From Gemmataceae bacterium (lineage in GTDB: Bacteria; Planctomycetota; Planctomycetia; Gemmatales; Gemmataceae), in contig JALHPZ010000008.1 in the NCBI GenBank assembly GCA_022842245.1, forward strand, positions 124,001 through 188,000: a DNA stretch of 64,000 nucleotides, read 5' to 3'. The position numbers were made by a program, and so were the translations under genes. The notes under the pieces are model-generated. The model did not search any database, had not been told where the DNA came from, and saw only the letters and a list, made by a program, of their open reading frames with translations. Within the stretch, counting starts at the first letter, position 1; every line of letters starts with the position of its first letter. Below, in pieces: positions 25,201 through 33,049 of this stretch.

Positions 25201-26835
25201 ATGCGCCGAATCTTCAAGCCCGGGGACATCGTTCCCCGGGCTTTTTTCGTTGGCGTCCTGCTCGCACCGCTCGCATGCGCCCTGCGGGAGGCGTTCCGCG
25301 TTCCCGGCGCGTGGCGCGTCGGATTTGAGATCGACCGGCTCGCGGCGCTCGCGGGCCACAGCCTCACGCTCGCGCTGCTCGCCATGCTCGTCGCCGTGCC
25401 CGTCGGCGGTTGGCTCGGCCTCGTCCTCGAACGGAGCGATCTGCGCGGCCGCCGGCTGTTAGAGTTCGCCTTGCTCGCGATGCTCTTCGTGCCGCTTGCC
25501 GTGCAGGCCGTCGCGTGGCAGGTCGTGCTCGGCTCGTGGCTGCCACCGTTCACGGCGGGGCCGGGGACGATCGCCTGGCGGCCGTGGAACGAGGGCCTGC
25601 TGCCCGCGGCGTGGGTCCACGGCTGGGCGGCGGTGCCGTGGGTTGCGGCGATCGCGATGGCGAGCCTGCGCGCCGCCGATCCGGCGCTCGAGGATCAGGC
25701 CTTGCTCGAAGGCGGCCCGCGGTTCGTCCTGCGCCGCGTCCTCGCGCCGCGGCTCGCGCTTGCCCTCGCGGCCGGCGGCGGATGGATCGCGGCGCAGACT
25801 GCCACCGAAATCGCCGTCACCGACACGATGATGGTGCGCACCTTCGCGGAGGAGACCTACGCGCGGATCGTCGGCGATCCCGCCGGCGTCGGCGCCGCCG
25901 TCGCCGCGACCGTACCGGTGTGGTTGTTGGCGGGCACGGGCGCGACCCTGCTCGCGCGGCGGATCGAACGGCGGTTCTGGCCGCCGGAATCGACCACGAT
26001 CGAACCACGGAGCCTGCCGATCGCCGGTTCGCCTCTCGCTGTTCCTCTCGTCGGTTTCGTCGTTCTCGTACCGCTCACGGCGCTCGTTTGGAAGGCCGGC
26101 CTCTCCGCCGACGGCTGGAGCCTCGCAAACCTCGCCTCGCAATTGCGCCGCACCTTCCTCGTCTCGGGAACGACCTTCCCGGCGAATCTCCTCGCGGCCC
26201 TCGCCACCGGTCTCGCGACGGCGTGGCTCGCGGCGCGCCTGTGCTGGAGCCTGCGCGATCGCTCCGGCGCGCTCGTCGCGGCCGCCGTGGTCCTCGCCTT
26301 CGCCCCCGCGCCGATCGTCGGCCTTGGGCTGAAAGAGTGCATCGACCTGCTGCTCGCACTCGAAGAAGGGGTATTCGCCGCCATCGGCGTGAAGCCGGGT
26401 TTCCCGCCGTTGCGGTCGCTGCTGTACGACCAGCCATCGCCGTTGCCGGGGATGTGGGCGTCGGCGATCCGGTATTTTCCGGTGGCCGTGGCGATCCTTC
26501 TGCCGGCGATCCGGGCGATTCCGAAGGGGTTGTACGAACTGGCAGTGCTCGACGGGGCGGACGCGTGGACGATGGTCGGTCGGCCGCAGACGGCGGGCGC
26601 GATGGGGCTGGCGGCGGCGGCAGTGGCGGCGCTCGCGCTGGGCGAAGTGGGCGCGGGGAAACTGGTGGTGCCGCCGCAGTGGCCCGTGGCGGCGCTGGAC
26701 TTGTTCAACCAGATGCACTACGGGACGGAGGCCGGCGTCGCCGCGATGGCGCTTGTGCAGGCCGGCCTCGCGCTCGTCCCGTTCGCGGTGTTCTACTTGC
26801 CGATCGGGCCGGGCAGGCTCGCGGCCGGCGGCTGA
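25201..26835 (+). CDS. ABC transporter permease, fused double domain (iron/thiamine type)
   Basis: A 544-residue polytopic membrane protein with two homologous permease halves, as in FbpB/ThiP. Each half has an EAA-like loop: DQALLEGGPRFVLRRVLAPR (about residues 167-186) and YELAVLDGADAWTMVG (about 441-456). About twelve hydrophobic segments are present. It would form the channel of an importer, but no ATPase or binding-protein gene is in the window. The start is three bases after the oxidoreductase stop. The first 17 codons contain a perfect terminator hairpin (25216-25248), yet they also encode the first part of membrane segment one, so the start is probably genuine. It overlaps the convergent gene at 26793 by 43 bases. 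Confidence 0.85.
   Translation: MRRIFKPGDIVPRAFFVGVLLAPLACALREAFRVPGAWRVGFEIDRLAALAGHSLTLALLAMLVAVPVGGWLGLVLERSDLRGRRLLEFALLAMLFVPLAVQAVAWQVVLGSWLPPFTAGPGTIAWRPWNEGLLPAAWVHGWAAVPWVAAIAMASLRAADPALEDQALLEGGPRFVLRRVLAPRLALALAAGGGWIAAQTATEIAVTDTMMVRTFAEETYARIVGDPAGVGAAVAATVPVWLLAGTGATLLARRIERRFWPPESTTIEPRSLPIAGSPLAVPLVGFVVLVPLTALVWKAGLSADGWSLANLASQLRRTFLVSGTTFPANLLAALATGLATAWLAARLCWSLRDRSGALVAAAVVLAFAPAPIVGLGLKECIDLLLALEEGVFAAIGVKPGFPPLRSLLYDQPSPLPGMWASAIRYFPVAVAILLPAIRAIPKGLYELAVLDGADAWTMVGRPQTAGAMGLAAAAVAALALGEVGAGKLVVPPQWPVAALDLFNQMHYGTEAGVAAMALVQAGLALVPFAVFYLPIGPGRLAAGG
25216..25248 (+). terminator. intrinsic terminator inside the start of the ABC permease gene
   Basis: AAGCCCGGGGA (25216-25226) pairs perfectly with TCCCCGGGCTT (25233-25243) over a six-base loop and runs into six T residues (25242-25247). 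It lies 19 bases after the oxidoreductase stop, the normal place for that gene's terminator, but is also within permease codons 6-16. Confidence 0.88.
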
Positions 26836-27080
26836 ACGCCCGCCGCCGGTTGAACCTGGGGATCGGTCGTCGGCTTCGTCTTGAGCTTGTCGATGGTTTC
26901 GCCGGCCTTGTTCACGCCTTCCTGGAGGTCGGTGCCGACCTTGTTCCGGTCCACGCCGATGTTCACGTTCGTTTTGCCATCGGTTCCCGTGGACATGTTG
27001 AACGTGTACCAGCCGCGGAAGTAGCCGACGGTGAAGAACACGACGATGATGAGGCCGAGCAGGGCCAAGAGGTTGCGCAT
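26793..27080 (-). CDS. small single-pass membrane protein
   Basis: A 95-residue protein with one N-terminal membrane segment (MRNLLALLGLIIVVFFTVGY) and a soluble tail. The tail starts TFNMSTGTDGKTNVNIGVDRNKVGTDLQEGVNKAG and ends Pro-rich (PAAGVQPPAASLPG). It resembles small planctomycete membrane proteins of unknown role, but I cannot name a family with certainty. The 3' end overlaps the convergent permease gene by 43 bases. The start faces the divergent di-haem oxidoreductase gene across a 126-base promoter region. Confidence 0.7.
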   Translation of the reverse strand: MRNLLALLGLIIVVFFTVGYFRGWYTFNMSTGTDGKTNVNIGVDRNKVGTDLQEGVNKAGETIDKLKTKPTTDPQVQPAAGVQPPAASLPGPIGK

Positions 27081-27169
27081 GGGTGAATCCTCCTGCGTGT
27101 GACGAAATCCGTCCCCGTACTGTGCCGTGCCGGGCGTTCCGCGCCAAGGTCAACTCGCGCGGTTCGCGC

Positions 27170-27198
27170 TTGTCCCGCGCCGGGCCGCCGGTTAGGAT
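27170..27198 (+). promoter_or_regulatory. candidate promoter for the di-haem oxidoreductase gene
   Basis: TTGTCC (27170-27175) and TAGGAT (27193-27198) are 17 bases apart. Transcription would begin near 27205, almost at the first ATG (27207), implying a leaderless transcript or use of the next in-frame ATG at 27225. Confidence 0.4.
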
Positions 27199-27206
27199 CG
27201 AAGAAC

Positions 27207-28610
27207 ATGTCTCGGAGCTTCAACATGGCTCGCAAGGAACGCCCGCGGCTTTCGCTCCAATCCCAGCGCCGAGTCTTCGGCGGGTCGATCCTCGCGGTGG
27301 CGCTCGCGGTGGGCTACTGGCAGTTCCTGTCCGACGGTCTGCCGGTCTGGTGGGGGCCAAGCGCCTCCGCCGCCGAAAAGGCCGCCGGCCGCGAACTCTT
27401 CGAACACGAATGGGCCGCCAACGATCCGCTCGCCCACGGAGATGGTCTCGGACCGGTCTTTAACGCCAAGTCCTGTGTCTTCTGCCACTTTCAGGGCGGC
27501 GTCGGCGGCGGGGGCGAAGTCGGTCACAACGCCACCCACTTCGAAATTTTACCCCGGCCGGGAATGTCCGATTACAAGACCGGCGTCCTCCACGATTTCG
27601 CCGTGACTTCCAGCGACAAGGAATCGATCAAGCTCCTGCAACTCCAGCACCCGACGGTGAAGTTCCCGCCGCCGCCCCCACCGCCTCCGCCGCCCCCGGG
27701 CCACTGCGGCTACGTCCCCGGTCCGCCGCCACCGCCGCCCCCCTTCGACCCCGTGCGCACCCACGACGTGCAGTCGACCGCGCTCTTCGGCATCGGCTGG
27801 ATCGACCGGATCTCCGAGAAAGCGATCCGCGCCAACCACCGCGACCGCAGCGCGTCCAACATGCTCCGCGAAATGAAGTTGGACTTCGATCACGTACCCG
27901 TCGGCCGCATCCCCGTCACCGACGACGGGCGCATCGGCCGGTTCGGCTGGAAGGGCAACGTGGCCTCGCTGCGCGATTTCGTCGCCGGGGCCTGCGCGAA
28001 CGAACTGGGCCTCGGCACGTCTTACACCAAGCAGGCGAAGCCGCTCCACAAGCCGGACGCCGCCGACGCGCCGCCCGACCTGGATAAGACGCAATTCCGC
28101 AACCTCCTCGCGTTCGTGGATACGCTGCCCAAGCCGATCGAAATGTCCACGACGGAATCGGAGCACGGCAAGCAACTGTTCCGCGAGATCGGCTGCGCGA
28201 AGTGCCATGTGCCGGACCTTGGCGGCGTGAAGGGCGTGTATTCGGATTTTCTGCTCTACTCGCTGGAGGATCCCAGTCCGAGCGGAACCTTCGACCGCTA
28301 CGGCCCGGAACCGCCGGCGGAGTTCGCGAGGCCGAGCCACGTCGCCGAACCGCAGCAATGGAAGACGCCGCCGCTCTGGGGCGTGGCCGACTCCGCGCCG
28401 TACCTGCACGACGGCAGCGCCCCGACGCTCGCCGCCGCCATCGCTGCACACATGGGCGACGCGAAAGGGGTGACCGCGAAATACCAGAAGCTCGCGCCCG
28501 CCGACCAGACGGCCGTGGTGAGATTCCTCGAATCGCTGAAAGCGCCGCCGGACGCGATCCCGGTGCCGACCAAGTCCCGGACGAAGGGTCAGCGTTTGGC
28601 GCAGAAGTGA
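27207..28610 (+). CDS. di-haem oxidoreductase family protein (DUF1111-like, cytochrome c peroxidase related)
   Basis: A 467-residue periplasmic protein with an N-terminal anchor (RRVFGGSILAVALAVGYWQF). There are two c-type haem sites: CVFCH (about residues 91-95) and CAKCH (about 331-335). GREIGCAKCHVPDLGG-type context and TPPLWGVADSAPYLHDG near the end are typical of the di-haem cytochrome c peroxidase-like DHOR family. Between the haem sites sits a Pro-rich block (about residues 152-178): eleven prolines, then GHCGYVPG, then seven more prolines; its Cys could cross-link or bind metal. ATG 27225 is an alternative start. The 3' end overlaps the convergent isomerase gene by 22 bases. Confidence 0.85.
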   Translation: MSRSFNMARKERPRLSLQSQRRVFGGSILAVALAVGYWQFLSDGLPVWWGPSASAAEKAAGRELFEHEWAANDPLAHGDGLGPVFNAKSCVFCHFQGGVGGGGEVGHNATHFEILPRPGMSDYKTGVLHDFAVTSSDKESIKLLQLQHPTVKFPPPPPPPPPPPGHCGYVPGPPPPPPPFDPVRTHDVQSTALFGIGWIDRISEKAIRANHRDRSASNMLREMKLDFDHVPVGRIPVTDDGRIGRFGWKGNVASLRDFVAGACANELGLGTSYTKQAKPLHKPDAADAPPDLDKTQFRNLLAFVDTLPKPIEMSTTESEHGKQLFREIGCAKCHVPDLGGVKGVYSDFLLYSLEDPSPSGTFDRYGPEPPAEFARPSHVAEPQQWKTPPLWGVADSAPYLHDGSAPTLAAAIAAHMGDAKGVTAKYQKLAPADQTAVVRFLESLKAPPDAIPVPTKSRTKGQRLAQK

Positions 28611-29392
28611 GTGCGGAACGCGCGGATCGTGGCCTCGGCCGCGCCGCGCGAATCGGGGTGCGGGAACGCCTCGGCGGAGACGAACCCGGCGTAACCGATC
28701 TCGTTCAACACGCGCCCGATCGGCGCGAAGTCGGTGTGGCCGTACCCCGCCGGGCGGCGGTTCGAGTCCGCGAGGTGGACGTGCCCGATGTGCGGCCCGG
28801 CGGCGCGCAGGGCGTCCGCCAGGTTCGTCTCCTCGATGTTCATGTGGAACAGGTCGGCGAGCAGTTTGAGCGATTCGCTCTTCACCATTTCCAGCAGTCG
28901 AACGCCGTCTTCCAGCCGCGTCGCGAAGTTCGTCTCGTACCGGTTGAGCGGTTCATAGAGCAGCGGCCGGTCAGCAAGGGTGCGCAACGATTCAATGAGA
29001 TTCGCCATTCCCGTTTCGCGGTCCATTCCGTCGCCCCAGCGGCCCTGCATCGAACCGATGATGGCGGAGGCGCCGAATGCCGCGCCGTAGTCGATCATCG
29101 ACTTCACGAAGTCGACCGCCTTGCGGCGTTCCCCCGCGGAGGTGTTCGAGAGCGTCAGCTTGTGCCGTACCCAGCCCGCCCCCGTTCCGACGGCGGCGAG
29201 CATGAGACCGTGATCGTTGAGGATTGTTCGCAACTCGTTCTCCGGCACCGCATCCGGGCCGGGGGCGAACAGTTCGATCGCATCGAAGCCGAGTTCCTTC
29301 GCCGTCCGGCACGCGCCCGGCAGGTCGTCGTGGAACACGAACGGCCCCGACTTCGCTTCGGGTACGAGGCTGACGGTGACGGCGGATTTCAT
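28589..29392 (-). CDS. sugar phosphate isomerase/epimerase family protein
   Basis: A 267-residue TIM-barrel of the xylose-isomerase-like superfamily, distinct from the one at 21133. Metal-site motifs are FDAIELFAPG (Glu), LLYEPLNRYE (Glu, about residue 143), LLADLFHMNIEE (Asp and His, about 180), GHVHLADSNRR and FVSAEAFPHPD. The HVHLADSNR-(R)-PGYGH type stretch is that of hydroxypyruvate-isomerase/inosose-isomerase-like enzymes. I start at MKSAVTVSLVP (29392); ATG 29404 in the same frame is possible. The 5' side faces a family A palindrome (29411-29488), beyond which lies the alcohol dehydrogenase gene on the same strand. Confidence 0.85.
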   Translation of the reverse strand: MKSAVTVSLVPEAKSGPFVFHDDLPGACRTAKELGFDAIELFAPGPDAVPENELRTILNDHGLMLAAVGTGAGWVRHKLTLSNTSAGERRKAVDFVKSMIDYGAAFGASAIIGSMQGRWGDGMDRETGMANLIESLRTLADRPLLYEPLNRYETNFATRLEDGVRLLEMVKSESLKLLADLFHMNIEETNLADALRAAGPHIGHVHLADSNRRPAGYGHTDFAPIGRVLNEIGYAGFVSAEAFPHPDSRGAAEATIRAFRTHFCAKR

Positions 29393-29410
29393 TCTTTGAC
29401 TCATAGATTG

Positions 29411-29488
29411 AGTTTTGCATTTTTCATTCCTCATTTTGCCTTGATCCGAACATGTATGGACCATTGCAAAATGAGGAATGCAAAATGA
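29411..29488. repeat. palindromic intergenic element, family A copy 2
   Basis: Imperfect inverted arms of about 30 bases flank a centre with GATCCGAACATGTATGGACC, closely matching the element at 8221-8304. AT-rich inner arms (CATTTTGCATTCCTCATTTT type) are the same family. It lies between two co-directional minus-strand genes. Confidence 0.8.
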
Positions 29489-29493
29489 CAGAT

Positions 29494-30513
29494 TCACTCG
29501 ATCTCCACGACGGCCTTGATGACGCCCGTCTCCGGTTTCATCCATTTCGGGAACAACTCGATCATCTCGTCGAACCCGGCATGGTGCGTGATCCACGGCT
29601 TCGTATCAATCATTCCGTCTTCGATCTGTCGGATGATCTGCGTGAACTCCGCCGTCAGGGCATTCCGGCTGGCGAGGAAACTCATCTCGCGCCGGTGCAT
29701 GAGCGGCTGCGTGAAGGCGATCTCCTGGTTCGTGATGCCGACGAAGACCAGCTTGCCGGCGAAGGCGACGAAGTTCATCGCGTTCACCATCGACTTGTTG
29801 CTGCCGGTTGCGTCGATGACCACATCGGCCCAGTTGCCGGCGGTCAGGTCCTCGATGCGCTTCAACTCCGTGCCGTCGGCGCGGACGGTATGTTCGATTC
29901 CCATCCGTTCCCGGCAGAAGGCCAATCGCTGTTCGTTGATGTCGAGCACGATCGTCCGGGCACCGGAGAGTTTGGCGAAGACGATGGCGCTCAGGCCGAT
30001 GGGGCCGGCGCCGATGACGAGGATCGTCTCGCTCGGCTTCGGGGCGGCGCGGTTGACGGCGTGGCAGCCGATGCCGAGCGTCTCGACGAGGGCGAGTTGG
30101 TCGTAGGTGAGCTTCGAGCTGACGTGCAGTTTGCGGGCGGGGATGGTGAAGAGCCGTTGCAGGCCGCCGTCGCAATGCACGCCGAGTGTCTGGTGGTGCA
30201 TGCAGCAGTTCGTGTAGCCGCGCACGCAGGAATAGCATTTCTGGCAGTTGATGTACGGCTCGATGCTGCAGCGGTCGCCGGGCTTCACATTCGCCACACC
30301 GGGGCCGACGGCGACGACTTCCACGCCGAGTTCGTGGCCGGGGATGCGCGGGTAACTGAAGAACGGCATCTTGCCGAGGTAGCCGGAAAAGTCGGTGCCA
30401 CAGATGCCGACGCGGTGAATGCGCACGACGGCGTCGCCGGGGCCGGGTGCGGAGGGTTCCGGCACGTCGATAACTCGGAACGCTTCGGGCTTTTCCAGTT
30501 GGATGGCTTTCAT
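29494..30513 (-). CDS. zinc-dependent alcohol/polyol dehydrogenase
   Basis: A 339-residue medium-chain dehydrogenase. The catalytic zinc ligands are Cys in GICGTDF (about residue 38) and the GHE motif in PGHELGVEV (about 60). Structural zinc cysteines occur in INCQKCYSCVRGYTNCC (about 89-105). The nucleotide site is VIGAGPIGLSA (about 166-176) with VLDIN as the acidic end. Many relatives act on sorbitol, threonine, galactitol or similar polyols, so a polyol or sugar alcohol is a reasonable substrate guess. The next gene downstream on the strand is a sugar isomerase-like protein, which fits carbohydrate catabolism. Confidence 0.9.
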   Translation of the reverse strand: MKAIQLEKPEAFRVIDVPEPSAPGPGDAVVRIHRVGICGTDFSGYLGKMPFFSYPRIPGHELGVEVVAVGPGVANVKPGDRCSIEPYINCQKCYSCVRGYTNCCMHHQTLGVHCDGGLQRLFTIPARKLHVSSKLTYDQLALVETLGIGCHAVNRAAPKPSETILVIGAGPIGLSAIVFAKLSGARTIVLDINEQRLAFCRERMGIEHTVRADGTELKRIEDLTAGNWADVVIDATGSNKSMVNAMNFVAFAGKLVFVGITNQEIAFTQPLMHRREMSFLASRNALTAEFTQIIRQIEDGMIDTKPWITHHAGFDEMIELFPKWMKPETGVIKAVVEIE

Positions 30514-30636
30514 GGTGGGACTTTATGGTTGGTGGCGACGGCGGCCAGAATCCGCCTACCATGATTGGCATGTTCACCAGTCAGTCTTCCTGCGCTGGTC
30601 TGTCCGGCGTGCCACCAATTCGAGGATGATGAACCG

Positions 30637-31284
30637 ATGCCCGTTCCGAATGCCGAAGACGTGATGGCGCAACTCCGCTGGCGATACGCCTGCAAGAAAT
30701 TCGATCCTTCAAAACGAATCGACCCGGAGACCTGGACCCGGCTCGAAGATTCGTTGGTTCTTACTCCATCGTCCTACGGCCTTCAGCCCTGGAAGTTCTT
30801 CAACGTCGTCGATCCGGCGACGCGCGAGAAACTCCTGCCGTTCACTTGGGGCCAGAAGCAGGTCGTGGACGCATCCCATCTGGTGGTGTTTGCCGTCAAG
30901 GCGAACGTCGGTCCGGCCGACGCTGAGAAACTCGTCGCACACAGCGCGTCGACCCGGGGCATCCCCGCCGCGGCGCTGGAGGGATACAAGAACATGATGA
31001 TCGGCTCGCTGACGCGATCGACGCCGGAACAGGTGCGCGAGTGGATGTCGCGCCAGTTGTTCATCGCGCTGGGCGTCTTCCTCAGTACGGCGGCGATGCT
31101 GGGTGTCGACGCTTGCCCGATGGAAGGGTTTCAACCCGACAAATATGACGATATCCTCGGTTTGCCGCCGAAGGGGTATCACAGCGTGGTGCTCGCAACG
31201 GTCGGCTATCGTGCCGCCGACGATGCCTACGCAGGCCTTGCCAAAGTTCGTTATCCGAAGGCCGAACTGATCGAGGCCATTTGA
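30637..31284 (+). CDS. nitroreductase family protein
   Basis: A 215-residue flavoprotein of the NfsB/FRP type, which reduces nitro-aromatic, quinone or flavin substrates with NAD(P)H. The FMN-binding start RWRYACKKFDPSKRI (about residues 13-27), LTPSSYGLQPWKFF (about 45-58) and the late DACPMEGFQPDKYDDILGLP (about 164-183) are the family signatures. The chosen ATG (30637) puts the first helix at the usual place. The stop overlaps the next start as TGATG, so the oxidoreductase that follows is translationally coupled. Confidence 0.9.
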   Translation: MPVPNAEDVMAQLRWRYACKKFDPSKRIDPETWTRLEDSLVLTPSSYGLQPWKFFNVVDPATREKLLPFTWGQKQVVDASHLVVFAVKANVGPADAEKLVAHSASTRGIPAAALEGYKNMMIGSLTRSTPEQVREWMSRQLFIALGVFLSTAAMLGVDACPMEGFQPDKYDDILGLPPKGYHSVVLATVGYRAADDAYAGLAKVRYPKAELIEAI

Positions 31285-32300
31285 TGCGCTGTTACGAGTA
31301 CGCAAAGGATGGCGACGCCTATCGAATCGTGCCGACGACGCGGCCGGATCCGATACCGGGGCCGGGACATGCCGTGGTGCGTGTGCGTGCGGCCTCGCTC
31401 AATTATCGGGATCTCATTCAGTTGAAGAATCTCGCCGGTCGCGATGTCGCGGGTCGGATTCCGCTCTCGGATGGCTCGGGCGAGATAGTCGCCGTCGGTG
31501 CGGGCGTGACGAACGTGACCGTTGGCGACCGGGTGATGCCGAACTTCTTCACGGGCTGGACCGCGGGCCGGTTCGCGATGGCGCATCACGCCACGGCGCT
31601 CGGTGGGCCGGGCTGCGATGGCATGCTCGCGGAACTCGTCGCGGTGCCGGCCGATGCGCTGGTGCCGATTCCCGAACATCTCTCGTACGAAGAAGCCGCG
31701 ACGCTCCCGTGCGCAGGCGTGACGGCGTGGCAGTCGCTTGTCGTCCGCGGACAGTTGAAGCCTGGCGAGTCGATCCTCGTCCTCGGTACGGGTGGCGTCT
31801 CCGTCTTCGCGCTCCAGATCGGCGTCGCGATGGGTTGCCCCGTGTATGTGACCTCCGGCAGTGAAGCGAAACTCGAAAGGGCGACGAGACTCGGCGCGGC
31901 GCATACGGTCAATTACCGAACCTGCCCCGATTGGGATAAGGAGATCCTCCGCTTAACGGCGAAACGCGGCGTCGACCACGTCGTCGAGGTTGGCGGCGGT
32001 GGCACGCTGGCGAAGTCGCTCGCATCGGTCGCGACCGGGGGGCAAGTTGCGTTGGTTGGCGTATTGACCGGCTTCGGGCCTCCCACGGAAAGCCTTTTTC
32101 CCGCGATTGCCAAGAATGCCACGCTCTCCGGCATTTATGTCGGCTCGCGCGAGCACTTCCTCGGGCTGGCGGCATTCATCGAGCGATTTCGAATCCGCCC
32201 GGCGATCGACCGTGTCGTCCCGTTCGACTCGGCATCCTCCGCATTCGATCATCTGGAAGCGGCGGGGCATTTCGGGAAAATTGTCGTCGCGATTTCCTGA
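31284..32300 (+). CDS. NAD(P)-dependent alcohol dehydrogenase/quinone oxidoreductase
   Basis: A 338-residue medium-chain reductase. There is no catalytic GHE zinc motif and no structural Cys cluster, so it is closer to zinc-free quinone/enone reductases. The N-terminal domain has AASLNYRDLIQLKNLAG and PLSDGSGEIVAVGAGV; the nucleotide site is LVLGTGGVSVFALQ (about residues 168-181), with HVVEVGGGGTLAKS after it. The gene starts within the stop of the nitroreductase gene (TGATG). The pair could work on the same electron-poor substrate class, but this is inference from the overlap. Confidence 0.9.
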   Translation: MRCYEYAKDGDAYRIVPTTRPDPIPGPGHAVVRVRAASLNYRDLIQLKNLAGRDVAGRIPLSDGSGEIVAVGAGVTNVTVGDRVMPNFFTGWTAGRFAMAHHATALGGPGCDGMLAELVAVPADALVPIPEHLSYEEAATLPCAGVTAWQSLVVRGQLKPGESILVLGTGGVSVFALQIGVAMGCPVYVTSGSEAKLERATRLGAAHTVNYRTCPDWDKEILRLTAKRGVDHVVEVGGGGTLAKSLASVATGGQVALVGVLTGFGPPTESLFPAIAKNATLSGIYVGSREHFLGLAAFIERFRIRPAIDRVVPFDSASSAFDHLEAAGHFGKIVVAIS

Positions 32301-32414
32301 GCGTGTAGTCGTGTCCCCCGTTGGACTTTCCGCCTAGAATGGCCGACATACCATCGCGGACGGGATTGTCCGTGTTAGATGGCCACACCAGGACGGTATC
32401 GACTAGGGACACGC

Positions 32415-33020
32415 ATGGCCGAGCCGCCGTTAACGCGCGCGACGCTGCTCGCCCGAATCCGGGACGGTCGGGACGAGGAGGCCTGGCGGGAGTTCCTGCA
32501 CCTCTACGGGCCGGTCGTGTACGGCTTCGCCCGGAATCGCGGCCTGCAGGACGCCGACGCGGCGGACCTGATGCAGGAAGTGCTCCGCAGCGTGGCCCGC
32601 AACGCCAACAAGATGGAGTACGACCCGAAACGAGGGACATTCCGCGGCTGGCTCTACACCGTCACGCGGAACAAGGTTTACAATTTTTTGAACGGTCAAC
32701 GGAATCGCCCTAAGGCGGTCGGTGACTCGGCCGCCCAGGACCGCCTCGATAGCATCCCCGACCGCAACGGCGAACCGGACGACTGGGAATTGGAATATCG
32801 CCGGCAACTCTCCGCAAAGGCGATGGACCGGGTGAAGAGTGAATTTCAAGACTCGACGTGGAAGGCGTTTTGGGGCACGGCCGTGGACGGCCGCAGTCCG
32901 CAGGAAGTGGGTTCGGAGTTGAAAATGTCGACCGGGGCGGTGTATGTGGCCAAGAGCCGCGTCATCGCCCGCCTGCGGGACGAAGTGCAGAAACTCGAAG
33001 CCGAGGCCGAGCAGTGGTGA
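32415..33020 (+). CDS. ECF-type RNA polymerase sigma factor
   Basis: A 201-residue sigma factor. Region 2 has EAWREFLHLYGPVVYGFARN and the DAADLMQEVLRSVARN helix that contacts core polymerase (about residues 20-60); GTFRGWLYTVTRNKVYNFL is the -10 recognition helix. Region 4 (about 140-190) contains SPQEVGSELKMSTGAVYVAK, the helix-turn-helix for -35 recognition. It matches planctomycete ECF groups found next to serine/threonine kinases (family knowledge). The kinase-WD40 gene begins 30 bases downstream on the same strand, and its zinc-finger N-terminus may be the cognate regulator. I start at MAEPPLTRATL (32415); an ATG at 32379 in the same frame adds 12 residues. Confidence 0.9.
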   Translation: MAEPPLTRATLLARIRDGRDEEAWREFLHLYGPVVYGFARNRGLQDADAADLMQEVLRSVARNANKMEYDPKRGTFRGWLYTVTRNKVYNFLNGQRNRPKAVGDSAAQDRLDSIPDRNGEPDDWELEYRRQLSAKAMDRVKSEFQDSTWKAFWGTAVDGRSPQEVGSELKMSTGAVYVAKSRVIARLRDEVQKLEAEAEQW

Positions 33021-33049
33021 GGATCGCCGCCGCCGCGCCGCCGGAGTGA

